22,736 bases of DNA from an uncultured Pseudomonadota bacterium (GCA_946885605.1 CAMPGR010000047.1:1-22736); one strand, 5' to 3'. Shown: positions 1 through 7,758, counted from the first letter of the stretch. Numbers and translations are program-made. The notes: generated from the sequence alone by a model not told the origin.

Positions 1-145
1 ACAAAGCGGTGGAGACGAGGCTTCCCTCGTGCATGCCCTCCATCGACAGCACGACCGCGAAGAACGCGACGCCGAAGGTCCGGGAGACCAGAATGCGGTG
101 GGAAGAAACGGCATCGGCGAGTCGCCGGCGCGCTATGGCGGTCAT
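1..145 (-). CDS. Membrane protein, possibly isoprenylcysteine carboxyl methyltransferase-like (N-terminus only)
   Basis: Forty-eight codons are open from an ATG at 145 to the left edge, so only the N-terminus is seen. The visible protein has a basic start followed by a hydrophobic stretch (roughly residues 20-34, with FGVAFFAVVL), as expected for a first membrane segment. The pattern resembles the N-terminus of bacterial ICMT-like membrane methyltransferases, but this is a resemblance from memory and the SAM-binding C-terminal part is outside the window. The frame is the same as that of the 93-residue gene upstream, whose stop lies 30 bases before this ATG. The two are therefore probably co-transcribed. 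An AAGAG just before the ATG could serve as a weak ribosome site. I am fairly sure this is coding and unsure of the family. Confidence 0.45.
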   Translation of the reverse strand, partial: MTAIARRRLADAVSSHRILVSRTFGVAFFAVVLSMEGMHEGSLVSTAL

Positions 146-175
146 CGCTCTTATGGCGGGGAGTGGATCGGGTCG

Positions 176-457
176 TCAGCTGTCACTTGGATCCGGTACC
201 ACTTCCATTTGCCCAGGCCCCAAACCCAGCGAGTGGGAGACGGGCGTTCCATCGCTCTTGCGCCACGACTTCTCCACCCATGCGCCGCCCCACTCGTCGA
301 TCTCATGGACCTCGAGCACGTCGCCTTCCATTGAACGAGCCGCTTCAGCTTCGGATTGCGGCAGTTGCGACAAAATAGAGTCGCCGATCTTCAGCACGCG
401 TACTCGGGTGCCCACCCGAACTACCGCGCCGTTTACATCCCGAGTTTCATTTTCCAT
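176..457 (-). CDS. Conserved hypothetical protein, 93 aa, small beta-rich (SH3/KOW-like) fold
   Basis: An ATG at 457 opens a 93-residue protein with no signal peptide or membrane segment. It has a VGTRVRVLKI strand near residues 15-24, an acidic centre, then a conserved-looking MEGDVLEVHEIDEWGGAWVE stretch at about residues 43-62 and a SHSLGLGP turn near 74-81. This looks like a short conserved betaproteobacterial protein of unknown function that I recall in similar form. The alternation of hydrophobic and charged residues with Gly turns suggests a small beta barrel of the SH3 or KOW kind, which is inference. It lies upstream of the partial membrane-protein gene on the same strand, 30 bases apart, and is divergent from the Bug protein gene. 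No function is assigned. Confidence 0.7.
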   Translation of the reverse strand: MENETRDVNGAVVRVGTRVRVLKIGDSILSQLPQSEAEAARSMEGDVLEVHEIDEWGGAWVEKSWRKSDGTPVSHSLGLGPGQMEVVPDPSDS

Positions 458-762
458 TTCGCCGGCCTATGAGCGATGACAGATTGTGATCCAACCTTGG
501 CTATTTGAATGCACGCAAATGTGTTCCCCGGGATCACGCAGGTTATGCAGTATGGCATTGTAGACTGGGTTTGCACATGACCGACTGCGTTTCCGATAGT
601 GGACGGGTGACTCTTCTGCACGCTGCGTTAGACATGCGAGTAGGAGGTGCTGCGCGTGCGCGGTCATCTCTGGCGGTCGAGACGCGCATCAGCCATCCGT
701 TGAAGAGCCGGGGGCGGTGGGTCATAATCCGCTGGACTCGGCAATAGCTCGGGGAGCAATAA
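458..762. other. Divergent intergenic region, 305 bp, no gene seen
   Basis: This stretch lies between two divergent genes. Short open frames cross it on both strands, but their translations are rich in Cys, Arg and Ser, have no recognisable domain and overlap one another, so I do not call them. The right end carries the promoter and ribosome site of the Bug protein gene. On the minus strand a TACAAT box occurs near 557-562, but I found no convincing -35 for it. Confidence 0.6.
700..728 (+). promoter_or_regulatory. Sigma-70 promoter for the Bug solute-binding protein gene
   Basis: TTGAAG at 700-705 and CATAAT at 723-728 are separated by exactly 17 bases. They match the -35 consensus at 4 of 6 positions and the -10 at 5 of 6. 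Transcription would start near 735, giving a leader of about 28 bases that contains GGGGAG at 751-756, six bases before the ATG at 763. Confidence 0.5.
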
Positions 763-1755
763 ATGGATCGCCTGCAGCGCATCATCATGGGGCTCATATG
801 TCTTGCAGGGTTCGGGGCTGCGCTCAATATCGCTGCTGCCGCACAACAGGACACCAAGTATCCCGAGCGGCCGATCCGGCTCGTCGTTCCTTATCCGGCC
901 GGCGGCACCGCGGACGTGATGGCGCGCATCGTTGGGCTCAAGCTGGGCGAAAAGTGGAATCGTTCGGTGGTAGTCGACAATCGCGGTGGGGCAGGGGGAA
1001 ACATCGCGACCGAAATGGTGGCGCGCGCGGAATCCGACGGTTATACGCTGCTTCTGTGCAACGCGCCGGTGCTCGCGATCAATCCGACGCTATACAAAAA
1101 AGTAGCGTTCGACCCGCTCAAGGACTTCGCGCCGGTGGGCCCGATTGCAGAGGTGCCGCTCTTCCTGCTGGTGCACCCGTCGGTGCCGGCGAAAGACTTC
1201 TCCGAGTTCTTAGCCTATGTGAAAGCGCGAAGCGGCAAGATCAACTACGCGTCGGGTAGCGTCGGGAGTACGACGCATCTCGCGGCGGAGTTGTTCAAAA
1301 CGATGACCAAAGTCGGAATGAACCACATTCCCTACAAGGGCAGCGGTCCGGCGCTCGCCGCGATGGTGGCAGGCGAAGTGACGATCATGTTCGAGCTGAT
1401 GCCTTCGGCGATGCCGTTCGTGAAGTCGGAGCGCTTGCGCGCGCTTGCCGTAACGAGTGGGAAGCGTTCGCCTCTCATGCCGTCGCTGCCGACGATTGCG
1501 GAGACCGGTTTACCCGGGTTCGAAGTGGCATCGTGGTTCGCCATCTGCGCGCCGGGTGCGACGCCCGAGGTTATAGTCTCCAAGGTGAACACCGAAATGG
1601 TGGCGCTTATCAAGACGCCCGAAATGCAGGGGCAACTGCTGAAGCTCGGCGCTCAGCCTCTTACGATGACGCCCGGCGAGTTTGGCTCGTTCATCAAGTC
1701 GGAGATCGTGAAGTGGAGCAAGGTCGTCAAGGATTCGGGCGCTCGGCTGGACTAG
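763..1755 (+). CDS. Bug-family (TctC-type) tripartite tricarboxylate transporter solute-binding protein
   Basis: This 330-residue protein has the size and signatures of periplasmic Bug/TctC receptors. These capture small carboxylates for TctAB-type transporters or sensing systems. Residues 1-27 form a Sec signal peptide (basic start, hydrophobic core, Ala-rich cleavage region). The mature protein shows PYPAGGTAD at 43-51, NRGGAGGN at 73-80, a HIPYKGSGPA segment near 188-197 and the usual LRALAVTS and PSLPTIAE motifs at about 225-247. In many family members an acidic residue follows the AGEV-like motif at about 203-206; here it is Thr. No TctA or TctB membrane gene is in the window, so this is an orphan receptor, as is common in Betaproteobacteria. 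The start is set by a strong GGGGAG site and the promoter upstream. The ligand cannot be told from the sequence. It converges on the AA_synth gene with 14 bases between stops. Confidence 0.93.
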   Translation: MDRLQRIIMGLICLAGFGAALNIAAAAQQDTKYPERPIRLVVPYPAGGTADVMARIVGLKLGEKWNRSVVVDNRGGAGGNIATEMVARAESDGYTLLLCNAPVLAINPTLYKKVAFDPLKDFAPVGPIAEVPLFLLVHPSVPAKDFSEFLAYVKARSGKINYASGSVGSTTHLAAELFKTMTKVGMNHIPYKGSGPALAAMVAGEVTIMFELMPSAMPFVKSERLRALAVTSGKRSPLMPSLPTIAETGLPGFEVASWFAICAPGATPEVIVSKVNTEMVALIKTPEMQGQLLKLGAQPLTMTPGEFGSFIKSEIVKWSKVVKDSGARLD

Positions 1756-1769
1756 GCGCCCGTAGCAAT

Positions 1770-2309
1770 TTAGATGCGACCTTTCCCCACGCGCGGGTCG
1801 GGCCGTCCGCCATCGCTCAACGCGATGGCCACCACGATCTCGTCTGGCCGCGGCGCGTCCGCGACGTTCACAGTGAGGGTATCGATTTCGTCGAAAGCCC
1901 AGACGTTGTCCTTGTTGCCAAGGGGAACGTCGATCGCGCTACCTGCGGCCGCTACCTTACTGGTAGACGGGATGATGGCCTCACCACCGCCGATCGCCGC
2001 GCGCATGGGTCTGCCCATTTTGGGATGTAACAGCGCTGCAGCGTGCTCTATATCTCCATTGACGCCGACGATCGCAGCCTTGCCGTAGGCAACTGCCTTA
2101 CCAGCGAGCGCTTTCACGAGTTCCGGCATCAACTGTTCGGCAATTTGCACGCCGGTGTCGAATAGCGGTGAGAGATCCTGCACGTAGCGTCCGGCATACG
2201 GATTCGCGATCACCGCGATACCGACCGCTCGCGTTACGGGACGTGGCGCTTCCTTGCCTCCTTCCGCATATACGGTTTCGCTCGTAAAAATGATCTTTCG
2301 CGCTTGCAT
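1770..2309 (-). CDS. AA_synth (DUF1185) family protein
   Basis: This 179-residue protein matches the family named 'amino acid synthesis' (DUF1185), whose biochemical role is not firmly established. Its core contains VIANPYAGRYVQDLSPL (about residues 34-50), YGKAAIVGVNGDIEHAAALL (about 78-97), a Gly-rich GGGEAIIPS loop, IDVPLGNKDN, and a final ADAPRPDEIVVAIALSDGGRP segment. The frame stays open upstream to 2429, but I chose the ATG at 2309 because an AGGAG site (2316-2320) lies 6 bases before it and the extra 40 residues look unrelated to the family. It is divergent from the diiron protein gene, 118 bases apart, and the two are often the kind of genes found in small-molecule catabolic clusters. 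That functional link is inference. Confidence 0.85.
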   Translation of the reverse strand: MQARKIIFTSETVYAEGGKEAPRPVTRAVGIAVIANPYAGRYVQDLSPLFDTGVQIAEQLMPELVKALAGKAVAYGKAAIVGVNGDIEHAAALLHPKMGRPMRAAIGGGEAIIPSTSKVAAAGSAIDVPLGNKDNVWAFDEIDTLTVNVADAPRPDEIVVAIALSDGGRPDPRVGKGRI

Positions 2310-2324
2310 GGCGTTCTCCTCTCC
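2310..2324 (-). promoter_or_regulatory. Ribosome-binding site fixing the AA_synth start
   Basis: On the minus strand AGGAG (2316-2320) sits six bases before the ATG at 2309. This consensus site decides the start against the longer open frame that begins at 2429. Confidence 0.75.
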
Positions 2325-2363
2325 GGTGAGAATGACGAGATTAGCACGGGGCATTCCGTTTTG

Positions 2364-2393
2364 TTGACACGCACTTTCCGATGCCCGTAGCAT
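2364..2393 (+). promoter_or_regulatory. Sigma-70 promoter for the diiron protein gene
   Basis: A perfect TTGACA at 2364-2369 is followed after 18 bases by TAGCAT at 2388-2393 (4 of 6 positions of the -10 consensus). The predicted start of transcription is near 2400, leaving a leader of about 28 bases before the ATG at 2428. Confidence 0.5.
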
Positions 2394-2427
2394 TCCCTGA
2401 GGTATTCCCCAACGGAGCGTATTCAGC

Positions 2428-3387
2428 ATGACATCGAAGACCTACACCAGTCTCTATGATCCAGCCTCGCCGCCCGGCGGTCTCTACAAGATCGGTCTCA
2501 GCGAGAAACGCTTTCCGCTCAAGACACGCCATGAAATCCCGGGCATCAGCGAACTGTGGCGCAAATCGAAGCAGATGACGTGGGATCCAGTGCGGGACAT
2601 ACCGTACGACAAGTTCGATCGCTCCAAGTACAGCAAGGAACAGCTCGATGCCGCCCGGCTGGGCTGGAGCCGTCGCGCCTGGACCGAGTACACCGGGATC
2701 ATCGAATCGCCCGCGATGCTGATCCGCCTTTCCCTGGACGGCCAGGCGCCGATCGAGGCGAAGTTCGTGCTCGCAGCCAAGGTGGTGGAAGAGGCACGTC
2801 ACTGTGAAGCTTCGTTTCTGCTCGCCGAGGCGATGGGCGGCTACGTGGTCGAACCACCGCCGGGCGACGCGATCGTGAAAATGGTCATCGCCGGCTTCCG
2901 CGACCGCCTCGCGTTCAATCCTGCAGTTTCGCCTGAGGCCGCGATCGCCGGCTGGCACGTCATCTCGGAGGGCATCGCACTCGATATCTTCGCCGCACGC
3001 TATCGGCGCACGACCGAGCCGGTTACCAAGGAAGTGCTCCGCCTCATCATGCAGGACGAGGTGCGTCACCTTCAAGTGGGCTGGGAGTATCTGGAACACC
3101 GGATCCCGCACATGTCGAAGGATGAAGTGAAGGCGGTGGAGGATGTCGTTCTCGACATCATGGAAAACGTCGAGATGAAGGGCTTCCACTCGATGTGCCT
3201 GCTTCCGGAAGAACTCGAAAGCGTGCTGCGCGAGGCGGAGGCAATCGCGGCGGAAGCGCGGCTCGGCTTCTGCAGTCCGGAGGAAGAGCACCAGGTGTTC
3301 GTGAAAAGCATCCAGGACATCCGCAAGCGCTTCGCGAAGCTGGGGATTACCATCCCGCGCTACCCGGCGATCGAAAAAGCCGCCTAG
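2428..3387 (+). CDS. Ferritin-like diiron protein, likely oxygenase or oxidase of unknown substrate
   Basis: The 319-residue protein is mostly helical and carries the ligand pattern of ferritin-like diiron carboxylate enzymes. Glu87 (in WTEYTG) is followed by E122-A-R-H125 in one helix, then Glu181 (SEGIALDIF) and E211-V-R-H214. This gives the expected four Glu plus two His. It has no signal peptide, so it should act in the cytoplasm. Such four-helix proteins include ribonucleotide reductase R2, AurF-type N-oxygenases and the Phe/benzoyl-CoA oxygenase types. I cannot place this one in a named subfamily. The C-terminal 90 residues form an acidic helical extension. A GGAG lies about ten bases before the ATG. 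It is divergent from the AA_synth gene and followed after 57 bases by an unusual amidohydrolase, which could belong to the same pathway. Confidence 0.8.
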   Translation: MTSKTYTSLYDPASPPGGLYKIGLSEKRFPLKTRHEIPGISELWRKSKQMTWDPVRDIPYDKFDRSKYSKEQLDAARLGWSRRAWTEYTGIIESPAMLIRLSLDGQAPIEAKFVLAAKVVEEARHCEASFLLAEAMGGYVVEPPPGDAIVKMVIAGFRDRLAFNPAVSPEAAIAGWHVISEGIALDIFAARYRRTTEPVTKEVLRLIMQDEVRHLQVGWEYLEHRIPHMSKDEVKAVEDVVLDIMENVEMKGFHSMCLLPEELESVLREAEAIAAEARLGFCSPEEEHQVFVKSIQDIRKRFAKLGITIPRYPAIEKAA

Positions 3388-3398
3388 ATCAGTCCGGA

Positions 3399-3423
3399 GG
3401 CCCGCGCGCCGTTTGTGCGGGCC
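3399..3423. terminator. GC-rich hairpin between the diiron and amidohydrolase genes
   Basis: GGCCCGC at 3399-3405 pairs perfectly with GCGGGCC at 3417-3423, with one C-G and one G-T pair possible further in and a loop of about seven bases. It lies 11 bases after the diiron stop codon. There is no T-run after it, so it may be a Rho-assisted stop, an attenuator or an mRNA-stabilising 3' end. Confidence 0.4.
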
Positions 3424-3444
3424 ATTCCCAGGCCGCGCACCGCG

Positions 3445-4425
3445 ATGGTCGTTGATTTCCACGCGTACTTTCAGACGCCTTCGTTTCTCGAACGGTTGCG
3501 AGGTCGCCGCGGTTACCCGTTCATCGAGAAGACGGCAGATGGCGAGCTGATATGGTCGGGACCGGGCGCGGCGCGTCGCATCCGTCCCGAGCAGACCGAT
3601 ATAGAACTGCGTGCCCGACAACTCGCCGAGGCCGGCATCGATACGCAGATCCTGAGGCTTCAGAACGTGAGCGGCATCGACGCATTCGATCCCGAGGAAG
3701 GCCGGGACATTGCGCAGGCGGCGAACGAGGAAATGTCCGAGCTGGCGCGACGATATCCGGGGCGTTTCGTGCCTTACGCCGCGGTTCCCATGCGCGATGT
3801 AAAAGCGGCGGTCACAGAACTCGAGCGCGCCGTGACGCAGCTCGGCCATCAAGGCGTGGGCATTTCAACGAGTGTCGATGGCAAGCCGCTCGATCACCCG
3901 GATTTCGAGCCGCTGTTCGAGTCTGCGGCGCGCCTCAACGTGCCGATCCTCATATTGCCGAATCACCCTTCGCTGATCGATGGCGCGATCGGTGAGCAGG
4001 GCTGGCTGACCGGCGCGTTCGGTTTTCAGGTCGATCTCTCGTTGGTCGCGTTGAGATTGCTTGCGTCAGGGAGGCTCAGTAGGTATCCGCAGTTGCCGCT
4101 CATCCTTGCGAATCTCGGCGGCGTGTTTCCTTTCATCATCGAGCGCCTGGAAGGCTATTGGGAGCGCGTGCATGCCGGCGCGCGTCCGCTTCCCGTGCGC
4201 CCGCTCGAAGCGCTGCGGCGTTTCTACCTCGAGACCGCGTCGGGACATCCCGCAGCGATCCGAATGACCTCAGAAGTCATGGGTGTGGACCGGTTGTTGT
4301 TCGGCAGCGACTATCCCTCGTTCGATTTCGTGCGTGCCCTGCGCTCGGTGCGCGAGAGCGGTTTACCTCCCGATCAGATCGCGCTGATTCTGGGCGGGAC
4401 CGCAACACAGCTCGTACGTTTGTAA
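3445..4425 (+). CDS. Amidohydrolase-2 family protein with degenerate metal site
   Basis: This 326-residue TIM-barrel protein is recognisably of the amidohydrolase-2 (ACMSD-like) family. It shows the N-terminal DFHA strand, LAEAGIDTQIL, FVPYAAVPM, the helix-rich middle, LILANLGG, and FGSDYPSFD near the end. The usual metal ligands, however, are mostly gone. The HxH motif reads H6-A-Y8, the His of the PVFxHP strand is Leu171, and the catalytic His of the LAHxGG strand is Asn223. Only His6 and Asp289 remain of the five. The closing GGNA motif is GGTA. The protein is therefore either inactive as a metal-dependent hydrolase, uses a different mechanism, or has a binding role. I chose the ATG at 3445, which puts the first strand at the usual place; the GTG at 3415 lies inside the hairpin. 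It is followed after 20 bases by an MFS transporter. Confidence 0.82.
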   Translation: MVVDFHAYFQTPSFLERLRGRRGYPFIEKTADGELIWSGPGAARRIRPEQTDIELRARQLAEAGIDTQILRLQNVSGIDAFDPEEGRDIAQAANEEMSELARRYPGRFVPYAAVPMRDVKAAVTELERAVTQLGHQGVGISTSVDGKPLDHPDFEPLFESAARLNVPILILPNHPSLIDGAIGEQGWLTGAFGFQVDLSLVALRLLASGRLSRYPQLPLILANLGGVFPFIIERLEGYWERVHAGARPLPVRPLEALRRFYLETASGHPAAIRMTSEVMGVDRLLFGSDYPSFDFVRALRSVRESGLPPDQIALILGGTATQLVRL

Positions 4426-4445
4426 GTTTGAATCGGCCGGCCCAC

Positions 4446-5639
4446 ATGGCACGCGCGGGCAACGGCTGGCCGCTCCTCTGGGCGCTCGCCGCCGCGCAAG
4501 TCGTCTCGTGGGGTTCGGTCTTCTACAGCTTCTCGCTCTTCGTCGTGCCGATGGAAGCCGAGCTCGGCTGGAGCCGGGCGGCGATCAACGGCGCGCTGAC
4601 GATCGGGCTGCTCACTTCGGGATTCGTCGCCTACCCGGTGGGCACGTGGATCGATCGCCACGGCGGACGCTGGTTGATGGCGCTTGGCTCGGTGCTTGCG
4701 ACGCTCCTCCTCGCGGCGTGGGCGTTCGTCGAGAGCCTCATCCCGTTCTACGCGATCTGGCTGGGGCTCGGTTTCGCGCTCGCGGCAACGCTGTACGAGC
4801 CCGTATTTGCCGTGGTCACCCGCATCTTTCCGGACAGTTATCGTTCGCGCATCACGGCGCTTACGCTCGTCGGCGGATTCGCGAGCACCGTTTTCGTTCC
4901 GCTCACGCAACTCTTCATCTCCACGCTCGGCTGGCGCGACGCGCTGCTCGCGCTCGCGGTATGCAACGCGCTGCTCGCGCTGCCCGTGCACGCCTTCCTG
5001 CTGCGAGACGAACCCGAGCCCGCTGTGCCGATGGCAACGTCGGAGCGCCACGAGGTGAAGCACGATGCCGTGCGCCGTGCGCTGCGCCATCCCGCGTTCT
5101 GGGGGCTCGCGATTTGTTTCACCGCCTATTACACCGCTTTCTCCGCATTGAGTTTCCACATCATTCCGCTCCTCATCGAACGTTCCGTACCTATCGCCAC
5201 CATCGTCGCCGCCGTGGCGATCGTCGGCCCCGCGCAGGTGGCGGCCCGCCTCATCCTGTTTGCGGCGCGGGAGAGAGTGACGACGGCGCTGGCGGGGCGG
5301 CTCGCGACCATCACCTTTCCGCTCTCGGTGCTGCTCCTGATCGCGTTTCCGTCTTCCATCGCGGCGCTCTTCGTCTTTGCCGCCTGCTACGGCGCGGCGA
5401 ACGGGACCGTCACGATCGTGCGCGGCACCGCCGTGCCGGATTTCATGTGGCGCGAAGGCTATGGCGCGATCAACGGCGCGCTCACGCTGCCGGCGAACAT
5501 CGCGCGGGCGCTGGCGCCGTTCGCTGCCGCGCTCATCTGGGCGGCGGGAGGCGGCTACGACGCCGTGCTGTGGTCGGTCATTGCCGCGGCCTGTGCGGGG
5601 GCGCTCGCGTTCTGGTACGCATCGATTCGCAGACACTGA
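4446..5639 (+). CDS. Major facilitator superfamily (MFS) transporter
   Basis: The 397-residue protein has about twelve hydrophobic segments in two halves, separated by a charged loop at about 188-213, which is the MFS plan. The motif between segments 2 and 3 is GTWIDRHGGRWLM at 66-78, matching the family signature G-x3-D-R-x-G-x-R. Segment 1 begins at about residue 10 and the last ends near 391, just before the basic C-terminus. It probably exports or imports a small organic molecule across the inner membrane, but nothing in the sequence shows the substrate. The ATG at 4446 is 20 bases after the amidohydrolase stop and no clear ribosome site precedes it, so it is probably expressed with the upstream gene. 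The next gene begins 26 bases after its stop. Confidence 0.9.
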   Translation: MARAGNGWPLLWALAAAQVVSWGSVFYSFSLFVVPMEAELGWSRAAINGALTIGLLTSGFVAYPVGTWIDRHGGRWLMALGSVLATLLLAAWAFVESLIPFYAIWLGLGFALAATLYEPVFAVVTRIFPDSYRSRITALTLVGGFASTVFVPLTQLFISTLGWRDALLALAVCNALLALPVHAFLLRDEPEPAVPMATSERHEVKHDAVRRALRHPAFWGLAICFTAYYTAFSALSFHIIPLLIERSVPIATIVAAVAIVGPAQVAARLILFAARERVTTALAGRLATITFPLSVLLLIAFPSSIAALFVFAACYGAANGTVTIVRGTAVPDFMWREGYGAINGALTLPANIARALAPFAAALIWAAGGGYDAVLWSVIAAACAGALAFWYASIRRH

Positions 5640-5665
5640 CAGCGAGCGATATATCATCCGGGATC

Positions 5666-6217
5666 ATGCACAAGTTGCCCCGCGCCTTCTATGACCGCGA
5701 TGCCATAACGGTTGCCCGCGATCTCCTGGGAAAGTGCCTCGTCCATCGCTCGGAAGGGGTCGAGCGCCTCGCACGCATCGTCGAGGTCGAGGCCTATCTC
5801 GGCCCGCACGATCTCGCTGCGCATTCCGCAAAGGGCTTGACGCCTCGCACCCGCATCATGTTCGGGCCGCCCGGCCACGCGTATGTCTATCTCATCTACG
5901 GCATCTATCACTGCATGAATGTCGTCACGGAGCGCGAAGGCAAGGCTTCGGCGGTGCTGCTGCGCGCGCTCGAACCGCTGCGCAACGTGGAAGGTCGAAC
6001 GCAGGGACCGGGGCTCCTGTGCAGGGCGATGGGCATCGACAAGCGGTTGAACGGGCATGATTTGCTGAGCGACGATTTCTTCATCGCCGATGACGGCAGC
6101 CGGCGGCGCATTGCGATTGTCAAGCGCCCGCGCATCGGGGTGGAATACGCGGGGCATTGGGCACGGCGGCTGCTGCGCTTCTACATCGCGGGCAACGAAT
6201 TCGTCTCGCGCGCATGA
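5666..6217 (+). CDS. DNA-3-methyladenine glycosylase, AAG/MPG family
   Basis: This 183-residue protein is a full-length bacterial member of the alkyladenine DNA glycosylase (AAG) family, which removes 3-methyladenine and related damaged purines and starts base-excision repair. By comparison with human AAG, the catalytic Glu is E42 in RIVEVEAYLGP (human E125). Tyr44, His53 and Tyr75 match the base-pocket residues Y127, H136 and Y159, and Asn85 matches N169. The RTRIMFGPPGHAYVYLIYG stretch is typical. The ATG at 5666 gives the usual bacterial N-terminus (LPRAFYDRD...VARDLLGK). Its stop codon overlaps the ATG of the DNA ligase gene in an ATGA, so the two are translationally coupled and probably act in one repair pathway. 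Confidence 0.95.
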   Translation: MHKLPRAFYDRDAITVARDLLGKCLVHRSEGVERLARIVEVEAYLGPHDLAAHSAKGLTPRTRIMFGPPGHAYVYLIYGIYHCMNVVTEREGKASAVLLRALEPLRNVEGRTQGPGLLCRAMGIDKRLNGHDLLSDDFFIADDGSRRRIAIVKRPRIGVEYAGHWARRLLRFYIAGNEFVSRA

Positions 6218-7758
6218 CGCTGCTTGCCGACATCGTCTCCGCCTCGCAGCGCGTCGCGCAGACGTCCAGCCGTCTGGCGAAGATACGGGAACTCGCGGAC
6301 TGCCTGCGCCGCCTCTCCCCTGACGAAATCCCGATCGCGATCGCGTTTCTGAGCGGCGAAACGCGGCAAGGCAAGCTCGGCGTTGCCTATGCCACGCTGC
6401 AATCGGTGCGCAACCATGCGCCGCCGCCGCAACCCTCGCTGACGTTGCAGGAGGTCGACGAGCAGTTATCCGCGCTTGCCGACGTGAGCGGCAAGGGCTC
6501 GGCGGGCAGGCGCGAAGAGCTGCTCGCCGCGCTGTTTGCGCGCGCTACGGCGGAAGAGCGCGATTTTCTCGCGCGCCTGCTCGTCGGTGAGCTGCGGCAG
6601 GGCGCTCTGAAAGGCGTGATGAACGAAGCGATCGCCGCCGCCGCCGATATTCCGGCGAGCGCCGTGCGGCGCGCAGCGATGTCCACCGGGAGCTTGAGCG
6701 CCGTGGCGCAGGTCGCCCTCACCGAGGGCGCCGCGGGCCTCACGCGCTTTGCAATACGCCTGATGCAGCCGGTGCTGCCGATGCTTTCGCAACCTGCGCA
6801 GGATACCGATGAAGCGCTCGAGCGCCTCGGCACCGCGGCGTTCGAGTGGAAGCTCGATGGCGCGCGCGTGCAGGTGCACAAGGACGGCGACGAAGTGCGG
6901 GTGTACACGCGCAACCTCAACGACGTGACCGCGCGCGTGCCGGAAATCGTCGCGGCCGCTCGCCGCTCGCCGCACGCGAGCCTGATCCTCGATGGCGAGG
7001 CGATCGCGCTCCGGCCGGATGGCACGCCTTACCCTTTTCAGACGACGATGCGGCGCTTCGGGCGCCAGCTCGAAGTGGAGGCGCTGCGCGCCGAACTGCC
7101 GCTCTCGGTATTCTTCTTCGATTGCCTGTTTCGCGACGGACAAGTGCTCGCCGACCATCCTGCCGTCGAGCGCTTCGATGCGCTCCGCGATTCATTACCC
7201 GGCGAGCTTGTGATTCCGCGCATCGTCACGGCGGACCGGGCGGAGGCATCGCGCTTCTTCGACGAAGCGCTGAGCAGCCGTCACGAAGGGCTGATGGCGA
7301 AATCGCTCGAGGCGCCGTACGAGGCCGGCCGCCGCGGCGCGAGCTGGCTCAAGATCAAGCGCGCGAACACGCTGGACCTCGTGGTGCTCGCTGCCGAATG
7401 GGGACACGGCCGGCGGCGCGGGCGATTGTCGAACCTGCACTTGGGCGCGCGCGATCCTGAAAGCGGCGGGTTCGTGATGCTCGGCAAGACTTTCAAGGGC
7501 CTCACCGACGAGATGCTGGAGTGGCAGACGCGGGAGTTCCTGAAGCGCGAGGTGCGGCGCGATACGTGGACCGTTTACCTGCGCCCGGAAATCGTCGTCG
7601 AAGTCGCGTTCAACGAGGTGCAGGAGAGCAGCCAGTATCCCGGCGGTCTTGCGCTGCGCTTTGCGCGCGTGAAGGGTTACCGTCCGGACAAGCGCCCCGA
7701 GGAGGCTGACACGATCGATACCGTGCGCGCCATTCACGCGCGCCAACACGCGAAATAG
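6214..7758 (+). CDS. ATP-dependent DNA ligase, archaeal/LigB-like type
   Basis: The 514-residue protein seals DNA nicks using ATP. It has the three-part layout of this type: an N-terminal helical DNA-binding domain (about 1-185), the adenylation domain (about 186-395) and a C-terminal OB domain. Motif I is EWKLDGARVQ with the AMP-accepting Lys213 and Arg218. Motif III is LDGEAIAL at 259-266. Motif IV is EGLMAK at 358-363, and motif V is SWLKIKR at 377-383. All expected catalytic residues are present. The length and the N-terminal domain match archaeal ligase and mycobacterial LigB rather than the short LigC/LigD or Lig E forms. The ATG overlaps the stop of the glycosylase by four bases. It would be an accessory ligase beside the housekeeping NAD-dependent LigA, and its partner suggests a role in alkylation repair. 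Confidence 0.95.
   Translation: MTLLADIVSASQRVAQTSSRLAKIRELADCLRRLSPDEIPIAIAFLSGETRQGKLGVAYATLQSVRNHAPPPQPSLTLQEVDEQLSALADVSGKGSAGRREELLAALFARATAEERDFLARLLVGELRQGALKGVMNEAIAAAADIPASAVRRAAMSTGSLSAVAQVALTEGAAGLTRFAIRLMQPVLPMLSQPAQDTDEALERLGTAAFEWKLDGARVQVHKDGDEVRVYTRNLNDVTARVPEIVAAARRSPHASLILDGEAIALRPDGTPYPFQTTMRRFGRQLEVEALRAELPLSVFFFDCLFRDGQVLADHPAVERFDALRDSLPGELVIPRIVTADRAEASRFFDEALSSRHEGLMAKSLEAPYEAGRRGASWLKIKRANTLDLVVLAAEWGHGRRRGRLSNLHLGARDPESGGFVMLGKTFKGLTDEMLEWQTREFLKREVRRDTWTVYLRPEIVVEVAFNEVQESSQYPGGLALRFARVKGYRPDKRPEEADTIDTVRAIHARQHAK

Noticed and set aside
505..747. 80-codon plus-strand frame in the divergent intergenic region
   Set aside because: It has no ribosome site or recognisable domain and runs over the promoter of the Bug gene.
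3415..3444. GTG at 3415 as start of the amidohydrolase
   Set aside because: It lies in a GC-rich hairpin, its only GGAGG is about 14 bases away, and it adds ten residues before the expected first strand.
2341..3852. 503-codon open frame on the minus strand opposite the diiron and amidohydrolase genes
   Set aside because: Its product is Arg/His/Asp-rich with no domain, and it lies antisense to two clearly recognised proteins; it is a high-GC shadow.
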